Assembly (NCBI RefSeq): GCF_000009625.1
Contig: NC_002678.2
Span: forward strand, 4,744,001-4,808,000
DNA: 64,000 bases
Direction of reading: 5' to 3'
Source: Mesorhizobium japonicum MAFF 303099
GTDB lineage: Bacteria > Pseudomonadota > Alphaproteobacteria > Rhizobiales > Rhizobiaceae
Below are positions 38,581-48,556 of the stretch, piece by piece. Under the pieces are notes generated by a model that was given only the letters and a program-made list of their open reading frames with translations, ran no database searches and was not told the origin of the DNA. Positions within the stretch are counted from its first letter, which is position 1. Every line of letters begins with the position of its first letter. A program made the position numbers and the translations under genes.

Positions 38581-38615
38581 GCGATGCATGTCGTGGCTGG
38601 ACCGGGTGAGGTGAG
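38581..38615 (+). repeat. Dispersed repeat, copy 1
   Basis: gcgatgc(a/g)tgt(c/g)gtggctggaccgggtgaggt occurs here and at about 46944. The core tggctggaccgggtgaggt is identical. Both copies sit at breakpoints of truncated oxidoreductase genes. Confidence 0.5.
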
Positions 38616-39130
38616 TTCGGCCCGTCTACCCAGCCTCTGCGCCCGCCCCGAAGCCGCTCGCCCGCTCGGCGCTATGAGGGCGCGCTCGCGAGCGGCTTCG
38701 CTAAAGCTACGTTACAGCACGTGCAGGGACGCGACCCCAGTGAAGGCATACTCCAGCGTGGCTTCGCCAATTCCGTTCGTTGGCCCGCCTCAAGCCGGTC
38801 TTCCAACCGAAGGCCGAACGCGCCAATTCGCCAGCCAACTCCACCAACGATTGTCGAAATCCGCAACCCGGGGCGGTTCGCTCGAGCTCGCTTGCTTGAG
38901 AACGGCACAGACGGGATCGCGAGCATGATGCCGCGGAATGGGAACGCACCCATGCTTGGGTACGAGGGCCCCGAGCCAACGCGCATCGCGCCAATCGGCG
39001 TCGTCACGTTCGAGATTCATCACCGGCAGCTCGGCGCTTTTCGCTCGCATATGCGCCGGCACGCCGCTGGCGATCGATGACGCATTTGCCGACGAGCTGC
39101 TCGTTCCACGAAAAAGCAATAAGCGCGAGA

Positions 39131-39481
39131 TCAATGGGCAACCTCGTCGGGACCGAAAAGAGCGCTAAACCGGGTTGCTAGATCAATCCAGGGTACCGCG
39201 TCGCCGCTCTCTGAAGCTATTCGAACGACCGCCGCCAGATAATCGGTAAAAGCCTTCAGTCTTATGGCGCCTTGCTCTGAGAGGTAGTCAATGGCGTCAA
39301 GCCGCTGGTGAACGGCAGCGAGCATATGTTGCACCAAAAGCAGGGAGGATGGGCAGGGGCAATCGCTCTTACTCGCGAGGCGCCTGCACTCACTGCAAAG
39401 CGGCGGAATGTCCTCTAAGGCTAGGTCGCCGGAAAGACGTTGTATGAGATTGTCAGTGGCGTTCCACAAATTCGCTCGCAT
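39131..39481 (-). CDS. Small hypothetical protein downstream of pyrE
   Basis: A frame of about 116 residues whose first codons overlap the pyrE 3' end in a different frame. It contains a [15 protein letters not shown] cysteine cluster that could bind zinc, then a helical region ([17 protein letters not shown]). I do not recognise the family. The alternatives are the longer start at 39508 or that it is not a gene. The overlap and same orientation suggest co-translation with pyrE if real. Confidence 0.4.
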
Positions 39482-40049
39482 GCAGTACGGAGTGCAGCGT
39501 GACGCCATGTTGGGCTAGCAGCGCCGTAGCTCCCTCGTCACGGTCCACGAGGCAAGCAGCGTCACCCACAATGCCGCCGACGCGGCGAACCTCTTCAATC
39601 GCCTTCAATATCGACTTGCCGCTTGTGGCAACGTCGTCAACGATCAGGACCACTTTTCCCTCGAGATCTTCTTTAGGCCCAAGTCCTTCAATCACGTCCC
39701 TTGTGCCATGGGCCTTTGGAACTTTGCGAACGAAGATCGTGTTTATGGGTTTGTTCATCATCGAGCTGACAGCCGCCATCGATCCGATTACGGGGACCGC
39801 TCCCATTTCAAGACCGCCGACGTACTCTGCTTTCACTTGCTCAACTATTTTTAGGAATTCAAGAGCGGCAAGTTGCGCGCCTCGCGCCACCATCATGGTA
39901 GGCTTCATATTGAAATAGATGTCGCTCTCTATGCCCGACGAGAGCGTGTAGCGTCCGAATCGAAAAGAGCGCTCACGGACAATCTCGCGGAGTTCGTCCT
40001 TGTCGTGTTGGCCGGAATCAACTGGTCTGAATTTCGCCAGTGCCGCCAT
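39453..40049 (-). CDS. pyrE: Orotate phosphoribosyltransferase
   Basis: A 198-residue type I phosphoribosyltransferase. The PRPP-binding motif [15 protein letters not shown] is intact, and the N-terminal [24 protein letters not shown] and [14 protein letters not shown] segments are those of PyrE. It converts orotate and PRPP to OMP in pyrimidine synthesis. A second copy on a symbiosis island is likely; no other pyrimidine genes are near. Upstream (40050-40689) I see only decayed DNA. Confidence 0.88.
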
Positions 40050-40689
40050 AGATCAGACCTCGCCCGTAGGGAAAAAATTGGCTGCGGCATGCACCTAGTC
40101 ACTACCGCTATGTGGCTTATGCAAGTGTTCGCGGGGTGTGTCAATTAATGTCAATACCGGTGCGACCGTTTCGCGCAGATTTTTCCATTATCGTTATTGG
40201 GTGCCTAAGCGTGATCACGGGCTTCGCTACGGCTGGGTAGCCTTGGCTCCTGGCCCTTGCCCAATCTCGGCTAGGCACGGGTTTTTTCGACGCGGGCCGT
40301 CTCTTTGAGGATTTGGGCGTTTCATCCTCGTCCCCTCGAGTTCCGCCACGCTCGGCCCCGTTTGCGCCAGCTTCTTAACCAGGTTGCGCATGAGGTGAGC
40401 GTTTCGGCCGCCATGTCGGCCCCGTGTCACTCTTGTGGTACGAGTGGGCAAGGCCGCGCTTTTCGTGCAACCTCCTCGTAAAGGCGAGGTAAAGGTCGAG
40501 TCGCCGAGAATTTCGTTCATCAGCACGCGGCGCAACATTCGGCTCGCTTCGTCTGACCGACGGTAAAAGCCAGCAGCAAAGTCCAAGGTAGGCCGTAGTC
40601 CACCTCCCCTGCAGGCCGAGTCTCGACGCGATATCGGCGACAGGGCGAGCGTCTGCCTCTGAGGCAGACGCCGAACAGCAGACCAAGCC

Positions 40690-41025
40690 TTACACTGATT
40701 TTGGTGGCCTTGAGTTCGCCGACACCGTGACATGGAGCCTATCACGGGCGGGAAGTGCCTGGTGGCAGAACTCGACAAGCGGCGCTAAGTTCTGGACGCC
40801 GGCGTTGCTGACCAGGACATCGAGGCGCCCGAAGGTTTCGATCGCCTGCATCAGCTGCTTTCCACCTGCCCCTCTCGCTGGCAACCATTTTCTGTCAACC
40901 GATCGATCCCGGACGCCGTTGTTGGACTTCGCTGTGATCAAGATCCGCGGACCACTCTTGCTCCCTCGCGGGCGAACCGCGCTATCCTTGCCGACCCCGC
41001 TCGCGGCTTCGGTGATCAGCGCCAC
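40690..41025 (-). pseudogene. Short-chain dehydrogenase remnant (3-hydroxybutyrate dehydrogenase-like)
   Basis: The minus frame starts ALITEAASGVGKDSA, a damaged SDR cofactor loop (TGxxxGxG altered to TEAASGVG), and later has FGRLDVLVSNAGVQNLAPLVEF, typical of BdhA. The middle and C-terminus are scrambled and the catalytic YxxxK is gone. It lies downstream of adc in the same orientation, as bdhA often does in rhizobia. Confidence 0.6.
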
Positions 41026-41118
41026 CTTGTCGAGAAGCCGGCCACCGGCTCCCCATCGCGTTGGTTCAATGAGATATCACTGTAAAAGTTCATGGTTTCT
41101 TCCTTTCCGATGGCGAGG

Positions 41119-41862
41119 CTAGGCTTTCGCGAGATAGTCGTGGACGACCTTCCCGAGCGCGAGCGTGAGATCTGCGACGAGGTGTACTGCCGAGACTACT
41201 TCCAGCACCGGCAGTTCGGCGACGGGGGCAAGCGCATGCGACCAGAGGTTCAGGGCTGCCGGGCCGGTCCAGGCGCCCCTCAAATGGACGTCCTCTAGAT
41301 GATATTCCACGAGCTCACAGATGCGCGGCGTGCCGTCGACATGCGGGATAATTTTGAGGAGGAAATTCGGTTCAGCGAGCGAGGCCCTCACGCTCGCGAG
41401 GTCGGCGGCTCGGTGCTTGTAGCCCATGGTACCCGTCGCGACGCGGACCGGCCCGTAGTCCAGCGTGCCAACAAGGGTATCCGTCTCCGTTCGGAGCGTT
41501 GGGCTAGCGAGCTTCTTGGGAAAGCCCCACAACTCGCGTCCGCCCGCTATCGGCGGATGGTCGTCGAGAAACATGCAGTGGGTATAGCTCCCCCTGCGGC
41601 CATAGAAGGAGACAGGGATGACCTGTCCGCCTTCCGTGTAGTCGCCGAAGCCCGTCGAGTCCGGCATGCGAATGAACTCGAACTTGACCATAGGCTCGCA
41701 CACCTGAAGCGGCTCCGGCACAAGGTCGCGCAGTTTCTGCGGATCGGTGCGATATGTGATGATCAGATACTCCCGGTTGCGGAAGCGATATGGGCCGGCC
41801 GGGTAGGCCGGGCTGATCAGGGGCATGGCGAAAGCTTTCCCACGGACGGTATCTTGGTGCAT
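41119..41862 (-). CDS. adc: Acetoacetate decarboxylase
   Basis: A 247-residue protein with [14 protein letters not shown], the ADC active-site block containing the Schiff-base lysine, preceded by [14 protein letters not shown]. It decarboxylates acetoacetate to acetone and CO2, linked to poly-hydroxybutyrate metabolism. I start at 41862 (MHQDTVRG) after an aggaattt ribosome site; upstream codons to 42039 are unconserved. Its usual partner, 3-hydroxybutyrate dehydrogenase, is a wreck just downstream. From 41863 to 42525 no gene can be supported. Confidence 0.9.
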   Translation of the reverse strand: MHQDTVRGKAFAMPLISPAYPAGPYRFRNREYLIITYRTDPQKLRDLVPEPLQVCEPMVKFEFIRMPDSTGFGDYTEGGQVIPVSFYGRRGSYTHCMFLDDHPPIAGGRELWGFPKKLASPTLRTETDTLVGTLDYGPVRVATGTMGYKHRAADLASVRASLAEPNFLLKIIPHVDGTPRICELVEYHLEDVHLRGAWTGPAALNLWSHALAPVAELPVLEVVSAVHLVADLTLALGKVVHDYLAKA

Positions 41863-42525
41863 GTTCGAAATTCCTTTGTGCTGGATCAGGTGGGGCTTAG
41901 ATCGGTCTGCATGATGGCGGCGAGGCTCTCCGAAGTGCTGTCGCAGCCTCGTAAGGGATGCATGGCGTAATCGCGCGTAGCCATTTGCGCTGGGCAATTG
42001 CCTTGGGGCGCGAGGCGATGGTCGCGGACGCGGTTCCATGGTTCCGGTTGTGATCGAGAGGCAAGATTCGAGGTAAAGTGATTTTGTTCCTCATTTGAAG
42101 GCGCTGCTTCCCGTCTGCCCTCGTGGTAGGAGGAGGTGGAGTGGCGGCCAGGTCCGATTTCTCCTCGACGGGGTTTGCGGATCGACGCGCATGCGCCATG
42201 CCAAATGAGAAATCGTTGGTGCCCGCAGGACAGACGGCCTCGGCGAGCCAGTCGAGAGAGAAGGTCTTCGCCTCACGCGGATCAGATACGAATTCCCGAG
42301 CACTGCGGTGATGTAGCAGGAAGGGCTGCGACGCCACCAAACCTCTGTCGCGAAAATATGGAGGTGACGCGGTATCCGCCGTCTAACCAGACAGCATACG
42401 CAGCATCCGGCAACACGCACTCGACAGCCTGGCCCATCGCCGGCTTCAGGAGAAAAGATCAGCTATGAGCCGGCAGGCAGTCGCTGCACGCGGCGGTCAG
42501 GTCGTGTAGATCTTCCGCGCACACA

Positions 42526-42783
42526 GCCGGCGCCGAAATGATGCTAGATGATGAGCCGACGCCAACATTACCGCAGGGGAGACAGCCAAGTCTGTCCTCA
42601 AGCGTCTGAAATGCATGTCCAAAAGCTGACAGCGACAAAAAACATGTCTGGTCCAAAACAACCGGCCGCCTTGGGCGTGAGGTTTCTCGAAGCCTACTCG
42701 TGCAGTTGCTGCGGCTAAGCGCGCTGGCACGGCCTTTGCTGGAGATGCGGCAATGTTGAGTGGGGGCTGACCGCATAAGAACG
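42526..42783 (+). repeat. NifA-promoter repeat, copy 1
   Basis: About 258 bases here are alignable with 50889-51152, from gccggcg.cga..atgatgctag to ctga(c/t)cgcat(a/g)agaac. Both copies carry two NifA sites and one sigma-54 element at matching positions. Divergence is moderate, so the duplication is not recent. Confidence 0.85.
42616..42740 (+). promoter_or_regulatory. Two NifA sites and sigma-54 promoter (repeat copy 1)
   Basis: TGT-CCAAAAGCTG-ACA at 42616-42631 and TGT-CTGGTCCAAA-ACA at 42645-42660 are perfect NifA sites. TGGCACG-GCCT-TTGCT at 42725-42740 matches the RpoN consensus exactly. Downstream come a remnant of the acdS 3' end and then a radical SAM gene 330 bases away. Confidence 0.85.
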
Positions 42784-42805
42784 GGAGACGATTGATTTTC
42801 TGCTG

Positions 42806-42870
42806 CGCCATCTCGGCGGCGCGCCCGCTCAACGGTCACGGCTACACCTTGGCAATGGCTGACGCGCGAC
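42806..42870 (+). pseudogene. acdS 3'-end remnant
   Basis: The DNA reads HLGGAPA-NGxGYTxxNG with small indels and continues past the stop with the same sequence as after the intact acdS stop at 55317 (gcaatggctgatgc.cgac). It is a deleted second copy of ACC deaminase sitting behind a NifA promoter. Confidence 0.75.
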
Positions 42871-43071
42871 TTTGCGGTTGCGCCGCCCTGCCGCGCCGAT
42901 GCGCCCAAAGTTCGTTGATAGTCCGCTCGGCCGATTGAGGAAACCGGCTGTTGACTGCTGCAAGGCGGAGATGGCTGGGCTCATTCGGACTGTCTTGACC
43001 GTCGGTGTCATGAAGCCAAAGACACCATACTGGACGTTATGCATGACCAAGACGAGTGGGAGTCACAACGA

Positions 43072-43914
43072 ATGATTTTACCGGAACTGCGCTCTGCTAT
43101 CCCAGCCGGCAGAGTTTTGGAGATAACGACGACCACAGGGTGCATCGTGGGATGTTCATATTGTCCGCAGGACAAGTTCGCTGACCGGCAAAGAAAGGTA
43201 TCTGATACGAAGCATCTTAGTCTTGGAGATTTCAAGCGCTGTCTGGCGCGCGTACCAGCCTCCGTCGACATTAGTTTTGCCGGGTATTCTGAGCCATGGC
43301 TCAATCCGGATTGCACCGAAATGGTCGAGCACGCTTCCGCCAAAGGCCACGGCATCAGGATTTTCACGACGCTTGTGGGAATGAAGGGGCAGGATCTACA
43401 ACGCTTGCAGGCGCTGCGGTTGGGGGTATTCGTGGTTCATGTTTTTGATGATGGCGCCCACATGAATAGCCGCCTTGTCGGAGCCAAGTATCGCGATTTG
43501 GTTGGTCAACTCGTCGACGCCGACATCCCTTCGATCCGATTCGTGGTTTTGGGTGAGCCCCATCCCGATATCGCCGACATTATCCCTGCCCAAGCCCTAG
43601 TTCGCGCGCGACCGGTGAGCAGCAGGGGTGGAAGCGTAGACCCTAAGATTGTAGAACCACGGCAGCCAGTCGTCGGAGCGCTGATATGCGTGGACGAACG
43701 GCAGTATCGGAATGTACTCCTTCCAAACGGCGAGGTCACTCTCTGCTCCATGGATTTTGAGCGGCGTCACGTATTGGGCAACCTTCTATGCGACGAATAT
43801 GGCGATCTCTTTAAAAGCCCAGTTTTTTGCGAAATCGTCGATCGCATGAATGGAGCGGCTGGTTTTCTGCTTTGCAGGATGTGTGAATTTGCCGATCCAA
43901 ACGATAGGAACTGA
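43072..43914 (+). CDS. Radical SAM protein, C-terminal auxiliary-cluster cysteines
   Basis: A 280-residue radical SAM enzyme with the cluster motif C24xxxC28xxC31 in TTGCIVGCSYCPQDKF and the GYSEPWLNP glycine-rich SAM contact. The C-terminal region has GALICVDERQYRNVLLPNGEVTLCSMDF and LLCRMCEFA, a SPASM-like arrangement that may bind an additional 4Fe-4S cluster. I start at 43072 after gggag; a start at 43039 is possible. It is the only intact gene behind the NifA/sigma-54 repeat. SPASM-type enzymes modify peptides, sugars or carbohydrate units; no peptide precursor is visible. Substrate unknown. Confidence 0.82.
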   Translation: MILPELRSAIPAGRVLEITTTTGCIVGCSYCPQDKFADRQRKVSDTKHLSLGDFKRCLARVPASVDISFAGYSEPWLNPDCTEMVEHASAKGHGIRIFTTLVGMKGQDLQRLQALRLGVFVVHVFDDGAHMNSRLVGAKYRDLVGQLVDADIPSIRFVVLGEPHPDIADIIPAQALVRARPVSSRGGSVDPKIVEPRQPVVGALICVDERQYRNVLLPNGEVTLCSMDFERRHVLGNLLCDEYGDLFKSPVFCEIVDRMNGAAGFLLCRMCEFADPNDRN

Positions 43915-44003
43915 TTGATGCCGGCTGACCGCGCCGGGCCTGAAATGCCGACGGCCCTGAAACGGCAAGATACACATGCCCGCGAAGTCATCGTGTTTTC
44001 ACG

Positions 44004-44760
44004 TCACGCTAACACGATCCCGTAGGCGCGGCAGTCGGCCTCGACCATTTTCGAGATGAGCTCATCGAAAGTGGTCCTTGGCTTCCAACCGAGTTTGGTC
44101 GGCTGCCTTGGAGGCATCGCCGATCAGCAGGTCAACCTCAATTGGCCCGACACAGCGTTTGTCGATCCGGATCAGCGCTTGATTACTCATGCGTTCACGG
44201 CCCACCTCGTCAACGCCTTCGCCCTCCCAGACGATCTCCTTTTCGACTCGCCTGAAGGCAGCCCCGACAAAGGTGCGGACCGTGTGTGTCTCGCCGGTTG
44301 CCAGCACGAAATCGTCAGGTTGATGCTGCAAGATGCGCCACATGCCCTCGACATAGGCGCGCGCCGAGCCCCAGTCGCGCTTTGCTTCCAGGTTTCCGAG
44401 ATAGAGACAGTCCTGTTTGCCGGTCCATGATCGAGCCACCGCACGCGTCACCTTGCGCGTGATGAAAGTTTCGCCGCGCGTAGGCCCTTCGTGATTGAAC
44501 AGGATGCCGTTGCTTGCATAGAGCCCGTATACCTCGCGGTAGTTCATGGTGGTCCAGTAGGCGTAGAGCTTCGCCACCGCATAGGTCGAGCGTGGATAAA
44601 ACGGAGTGCTCTCCTGCTGCGGGAATTTCGTCGGGCTGCGTTTCTTGCCGGAGACGTATCAGGTTTGCCGCATCCGTCGTGTCGCCGTAATGCAGGACCA
44701 TGTCGGGATAGTCCTCATGAGGACCTTGATAACGGAAATTCCTTTTCAGGGATCGACACT
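44004..44760 (-). pseudogene. GDP-mannose 4,6-dehydratase remnant (gmd/noeL-like)
   Basis: Segments [24 protein letters not shown] and [38 protein letters not shown] are unmistakable Gmd. The N-terminal Rossmann loop is missing, about 60 residues including part of the active site are deleted at about 44600, and a further frameshift near 44080 separates the C-terminal [22 protein letters not shown] tail. In rhizobia gmd (noeL) supplies GDP-fucose precursor for Nod-factor fucosylation. This copy is dead. Confidence 0.82.
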
Positions 44761-44881
44761 CGGCGCCGAGGCCATTCCTCGATGACGTCCGTGTGGAAAG
44801 TGTCAAGAGCGCCTAAAACGCTATGAAGTCGAAAGTACGATTACGTGCAAAATCGGCGCCTGTGCAAGGTTTCGGCCTCAA

Positions 44882-44957
44882 TGTCGGATACTCGACAGGA
44901 TTGCAAACCTGCCTTCCGTTGCTTTTGCTGATGTTTTGCTGTGGCACGTTCGATGCA
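44882..44957 (+). promoter_or_regulatory. NifA site and sigma-54 promoter upstream of the N-hydroxylase cluster
   Basis: TGT-CGGATACTCG-ACA at 44882-44897 is a perfect NifA site. TGGCACG-TTCG-ATGCA at 44942-44957 keeps the invariant GG and GC with A in place of the first T of the -12 box. Separation is 45 bases. The next plus-strand gene is the monooxygenase. Confidence 0.68.
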
Positions 44958-45200
44958 GGTGACCTCCCGAAAGCAGCAGCGGATGTCTTCTATGATCAAA
45001 CCCACGGAAAAATGCTGTCGCCGTACTCATGACCGCGCCCTCCCTAGTCGCCAAGCAGGCCGAAGGTCGGCTGGTCACGGTCGACGCGGGCAACTAAGCC
45101 CAATTGCAATGAGGGATAGGCAGCGAGAGCATGTCACTGACCACGCGGGGGTCATCGAGGCGGGATTCTCGATGCCAGCCACGCGCAACACATCACCGGC

Positions 45201-46691
45201 ATGAGTGCCGATCTCATCAGGGAGCCGGCATCCGCGGGCGTCACACCCGATACTACGAACGCGCGGACAAGCTGCCACAAGTCCGGCGGTGTCGACGATG
45301 CCTGCGGGGAGGGCAAGCCCAACGGCCATGGCCGACATTCGCTGCGCACAGCGTCTGTTTGGGAAAGGTCAGTAGGAGCAAGACAACTGGATCTCTCTTG
45401 CATTGGGATCGGTGCTGGCCCGTCCAATTTGAGCCTTGCGTGTCAGATACACGAGCAAATCGGGCACGGGGCACTATTCTTGGATCGGCAAGTCGACTTC
45501 CGCTGGCATCCAGGCAGCGCATTCGAGTCCTCAGAACTCCAGGTCAGCCACATCAAGGATCTGGTCACGCTGGTGAATCCGCAGTCAGCCTACACTTTCA
45601 TAAACTACCTGCACGAGAACGGGCGTCTGTATCACTTCCTGAATGCACAGTTCGATGCTGTGCTCAGGGCTGAGTTCGAGCAATACCTGAACTGGGCGTT
45701 CCGCAGAAACCCACTTGTGCGCGGCGGCGAGACCGTGCGCGAAATACGCTATGATGGCGAGTTTCGGGTGCGGACGGACGACGCGGTGCTTAGTGCCAGA
45801 GACCTGGTGGTCGGCATCGGCAAGCAAGCATGGATTCCACCTCAATTTCAGGGCTGGATCGGACGCAACCTGTTCCATTCATCCGATTTGCTGCACATCC
45901 ATCCTGAGGTGCGGCAAAAACATGTTTGCGTCGTTGGTGGAGGCCAGTCGGGAGCCGAGGTATTGTTGCATTTGGTCGGTGGGCCAAGAGAACGGCGGCC
46001 TGCCTCGATCACCTGGGTCTCGCAGCGCGAAAACTACCTGCCCCTCGACAACAGCCCGTTCACAAACGAGTTGTTCATGCCTTGTTTTTCGGATCGTTTC
46101 GCGGCAATGAGCGAGCCGCAGCGCAAGCTGTTCCTGCGGCGTTTCGTGCTCGCCTCGGATGGTATTTCGGATCGCACTTTGCGCGCCGTCTACCAGGCGC
46201 TATATCGCCACGAATTTCTTGAGCCAGACCTATGTGACATCGCACTTCGGCCGGGTTGCAACGTTTCGCGCTGCATCAACGCCGGCGCGGGTCACAACTT
46301 GACGCTGCAGCGCGGCTTGGGCGACGTCGAAGAAGTCACGGCCGACATCGTCATCCTGGCCACCGGTTACGAGAACGCCGTGCCAAGCTTTTTGGAACCG
46401 ATGGCGGATCGGCTGCAACAGACCGACAATGAGTTGGTCATCAACGCGGATTTTTCGGTGTGCTGGGACGGACCGCGTGACAGACGCATCTTCGTACAGA
46501 ACGCCAATCCCGGGCAGCGCGGGCTGGCCGATCCGAACCTAAGCCTGCTGGCCTGGCGAGCTCGCCGCATTCTTGACAGCCTTCTACAGCGCGCGCCGTG
46601 CGCGAACCCTGAGCATCCTGGCTTTATCAGCCGTACCACCGTCGAGAGCTGGCCCGACCCGGTAGCCGAAGAAATGGGCAGCGGGATATGA
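45201..46691 (+). CDS. Flavin-dependent N-hydroxylating monooxygenase (lysine/ornithine type)
   Basis: About 430 of the 496 residues match the SidA/IucD/PvdA family that N-hydroxylates the side-chain amine of lysine or ornithine. FAD site GIGAGPSNLSLA (69-80), HPGSAFESSELQVSHIKDLVTLVNPQS, NADPH site VVGGGQSGAEVL near 245, and the C-terminal ATGYE. The first about 60 residues are not conserved, so translation may begin later, near 45360-45380. It is usually a siderophore enzyme, but here no siderophore synthetase is present and a cupin/MetRS fusion lies 1.9 kb downstream, the partner with which such hydroxylases make hydrazines. Its stop overlaps the next start by four bases. Confidence 0.87.
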   Translation: MSADLIREPASAGVTPDTTNARTSCHKSGGVDDACGEGKPNGHGRHSLRTASVWERSVGARQLDLSCIGIGAGPSNLSLACQIHEQIGHGALFLDRQVDFRWHPGSAFESSELQVSHIKDLVTLVNPQSAYTFINYLHENGRLYHFLNAQFDAVLRAEFEQYLNWAFRRNPLVRGGETVREIRYDGEFRVRTDDAVLSARDLVVGIGKQAWIPPQFQGWIGRNLFHSSDLLHIHPEVRQKHVCVVGGGQSGAEVLLHLVGGPRERRPASITWVSQRENYLPLDNSPFTNELFMPCFSDRFAAMSEPQRKLFLRRFVLASDGISDRTLRAVYQALYRHEFLEPDLCDIALRPGCNVSRCINAGAGHNLTLQRGLGDVEEVTADIVILATGYENAVPSFLEPMADRLQQTDNELVINADFSVCWDGPRDRRIFVQNANPGQRGLADPNLSLLAWRARRILDSLLQRAPCANPEHPGFISRTTVESWPDPVAEEMGSGI

Positions 46692-46840
46692 CTCAGCGAC
46701 TACTGATCATCGGCGGTGGCATCCAAGGAATGATGTCCGCCTCCGCTGCGGCGCAGTCCGGAGCCCGCTCCGAACTCATCGTGACTGAACATGCCCTTGG
46801 ACCTATGGGCGCATCGCTTAATTCTGCGGGCGAGAATTTG
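46688..46840 (+). pseudogene. FAD-dependent oxidoreductase, N-terminal stub
   Basis: MTQRLLIIGGGIQGMMSASAAAQSG is a Rossmann dinucleotide-binding start (GxGxxG) in a four-base overlap with the monooxygenase stop, so it was translationally coupled. Similarity ends at about residue 50, where a dispersed repeat is joined. In hydrazine pathways of this type a DAO-family oxidase follows the hydroxylase; this stub could be its remnant. The following sequence to 47456 holds no supportable gene. Confidence 0.6.
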
Positions 46841-46942
46841 CCCCACGGTCGTCGAAACCGTACAAGGTCGCTCACTCGAAAGTGCCCAGTGGCCCTAGCG
46901 GCCATGGCTGCGTCGGCCGTTAGCGGAGGCCTCCCGCCCGTA

Positions 46943-46976
46943 GCGATGCGTGTGGTGGCTGGACCGGGTGAGGTAA
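46943..46976 (+). repeat. Dispersed repeat, copy 2
   Basis: Second copy of the gcgatgcNtgtNgtggctggaccgggtgaggt element also at 38581. It lies within the breakpoint that truncates the FAD oxidoreductase stub. Confidence 0.5.
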
Positions 46977-47456
46977 GTGATCGGGACCAGCTTAGGGAAC
47001 CCGAGGACCCGGCTTGGCCTCGGATGGGTCAGTCTAGCGCCGAACTTGTGCGGACAATACTCGTTTTTGGAGCATCGATGGACCCGATGCCAGCGACGTG
47101 CCTCCCTGATCGCCCGACCGGAACGGGAACTTGTCGCAAAAATTTTCGCGGCGCACGACTTGCGTTGCGTCAGGCTGCACGAAAGGTCGTCTTATCGGGC
47201 AGTCGTACCATCAACAGCATGCTCGGCCGTGACTACCATGCAGACGTACCGGATCGATAGATCTTTACGGGCCTGGGCGATCTCTCCATTGAGGAGGGAC
47301 AACAAAGCCTTGCAATCCACCCGGAGCGGAACGCACTTTGCGTCGCCGTCTGCATGCCGTGGAGTATCGTCTCCGTGGGCCCACACCCTGACGGCGCCCG
47401 ACTGCCTCTAACCGGAATGTTTGACCAACCACTCTTTCCAACAGGAGGCTTTTCGC

Positions 47457-48236
47457 ATGTTGACCGATGCACAAAGAGAAAAGTGGAAGAAAGACGGATA
47501 CGTCAGGCTCGAGAGGTTCTTCGATCCCGCGACTCTGGAAGGTATTTCCAGATCTGTTGAAGACATATCACGCTGGGATGTCAGCGACGATAAATGGCTC
47601 ATGTGGTTCGAGAAAACGACGGACAATCGGAAGATCATCTCCAAGGTCGAGAATTTTCTGGACTTCCATGACCCATTGCGTCTGCTCCTCCTAGAAGATC
47701 AGCGCATAAACTCTGCGGTCGAGGATTTGCTTGGCGAAGATTCGCGCAGACTCAAGGAGTTGCTGATCTTCCACTATCCCGATAGCGGCGGTTATCGCCC
47801 GCATCAGGACATTTATCACATTCCACACAGGCTGCCCGACCGGATGGTCCATGCGATCGTTGCCATAGGCATTGACGATTCCGACCCGGACAATGGTGGC
47901 CTTTTCTTCAGCCCCGGCAACCACAAGAAGGGGGTATTTCCCATGGATGCCGGCGGGGTGATTGATCCTGAGGTCGCCGAAACATTCTCCTGGGAACCCG
48001 TAGTATGGAAGGCTGGCGACATCTTCATCTTCGACGATTATGCACCGCATTACTCGAAGCCGAATAAAAGCAATCGTTCGCGGCGGACGCTCTACTTGGT
48101 GTTCCAGCGTGCTTCAACCGGTGGACCGACCCGCGCTGAATATAACGTGCTTAAGCGCGCCCTTAATCCGCCAGAGGGCAAAGTGGCTGATCTCGACAAC
48201 CTCAAGCCCCCAAACGGCATTTTCTATCGCGATTGA
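47457..48236 (+). CDS. Phytanoyl-CoA-dioxygenase-family Fe(II)/2-oxoglutarate oxygenase
   Basis: A 259-residue PhyH-type dioxygenase. The iron triad is visible as H116 and D118 in RPHQDIYH and a distal H198 in DDYAPHYSKPN, with Arg209/210 placed to bind 2-oxoglutarate. GLFFSPGNHKKG is a typical pre-distal loop. A strong ribosome site, acaggagg, precedes the ATG. It lies between the N-hydroxylase and the cupin/MetRS fusion in the same direction, and probably hydroxylates or cleaves the amino acid-derived intermediate. Substrate unknown. Confidence 0.85.
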   Translation: MLTDAQREKWKKDGYVRLERFFDPATLEGISRSVEDISRWDVSDDKWLMWFEKTTDNRKIISKVENFLDFHDPLRLLLLEDQRINSAVEDLLGEDSRRLKELLIFHYPDSGGYRPHQDIYHIPHRLPDRMVHAIVAIGIDDSDPDNGGLFFSPGNHKKGVFPMDAGGVIDPEVAETFSWEPVVWKAGDIFIFDDYAPHYSKPNKSNRSRRTLYLVFQRASTGGPTRAEYNVLKRALNPPEGKVADLDNLKPPNGIFYRD

Positions 48237-48556
48237 GCTCACGGAACCAGGCGAGGCTTGCACACGAAACTGATCGGCCGCCAAAAAAATGCGCGGAGAG
48301 CATGGTTTTGATTGCCGGCTACTGGAGCATCGCCTGCAGTCCGTCACGACGCTTCGGTATGTCGATGTGAAGGTGTCGCCGGGCGCTCTTCTGTGACGCC
48401 TAAAGCCCTCCTGGCGCCCGTAGTTTCGCCCGCCTGGGGCCCAGAGCCGGACTATTCTGACGGGGGGCCAACGTGTCGGGCTGCCTTCGCAACTTGCAGC
48501 AGATGCTGTTGCGTCGGCAGCCGAAGAGACCACTGTTTCGACAGCTGAGGTTCGTC

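Noticed and set aside
40227..40778. 183-codon minus-strand frame
   Set aside because: Composition and lack of motifs suggest decayed intergenic DNA; possibly an old transposase but I could not identify it.
41897..42420. Minus-strand frames upstream of adc
   Set aside because: Not conserved-looking and out of phase with the adc start; treated as non-coding.
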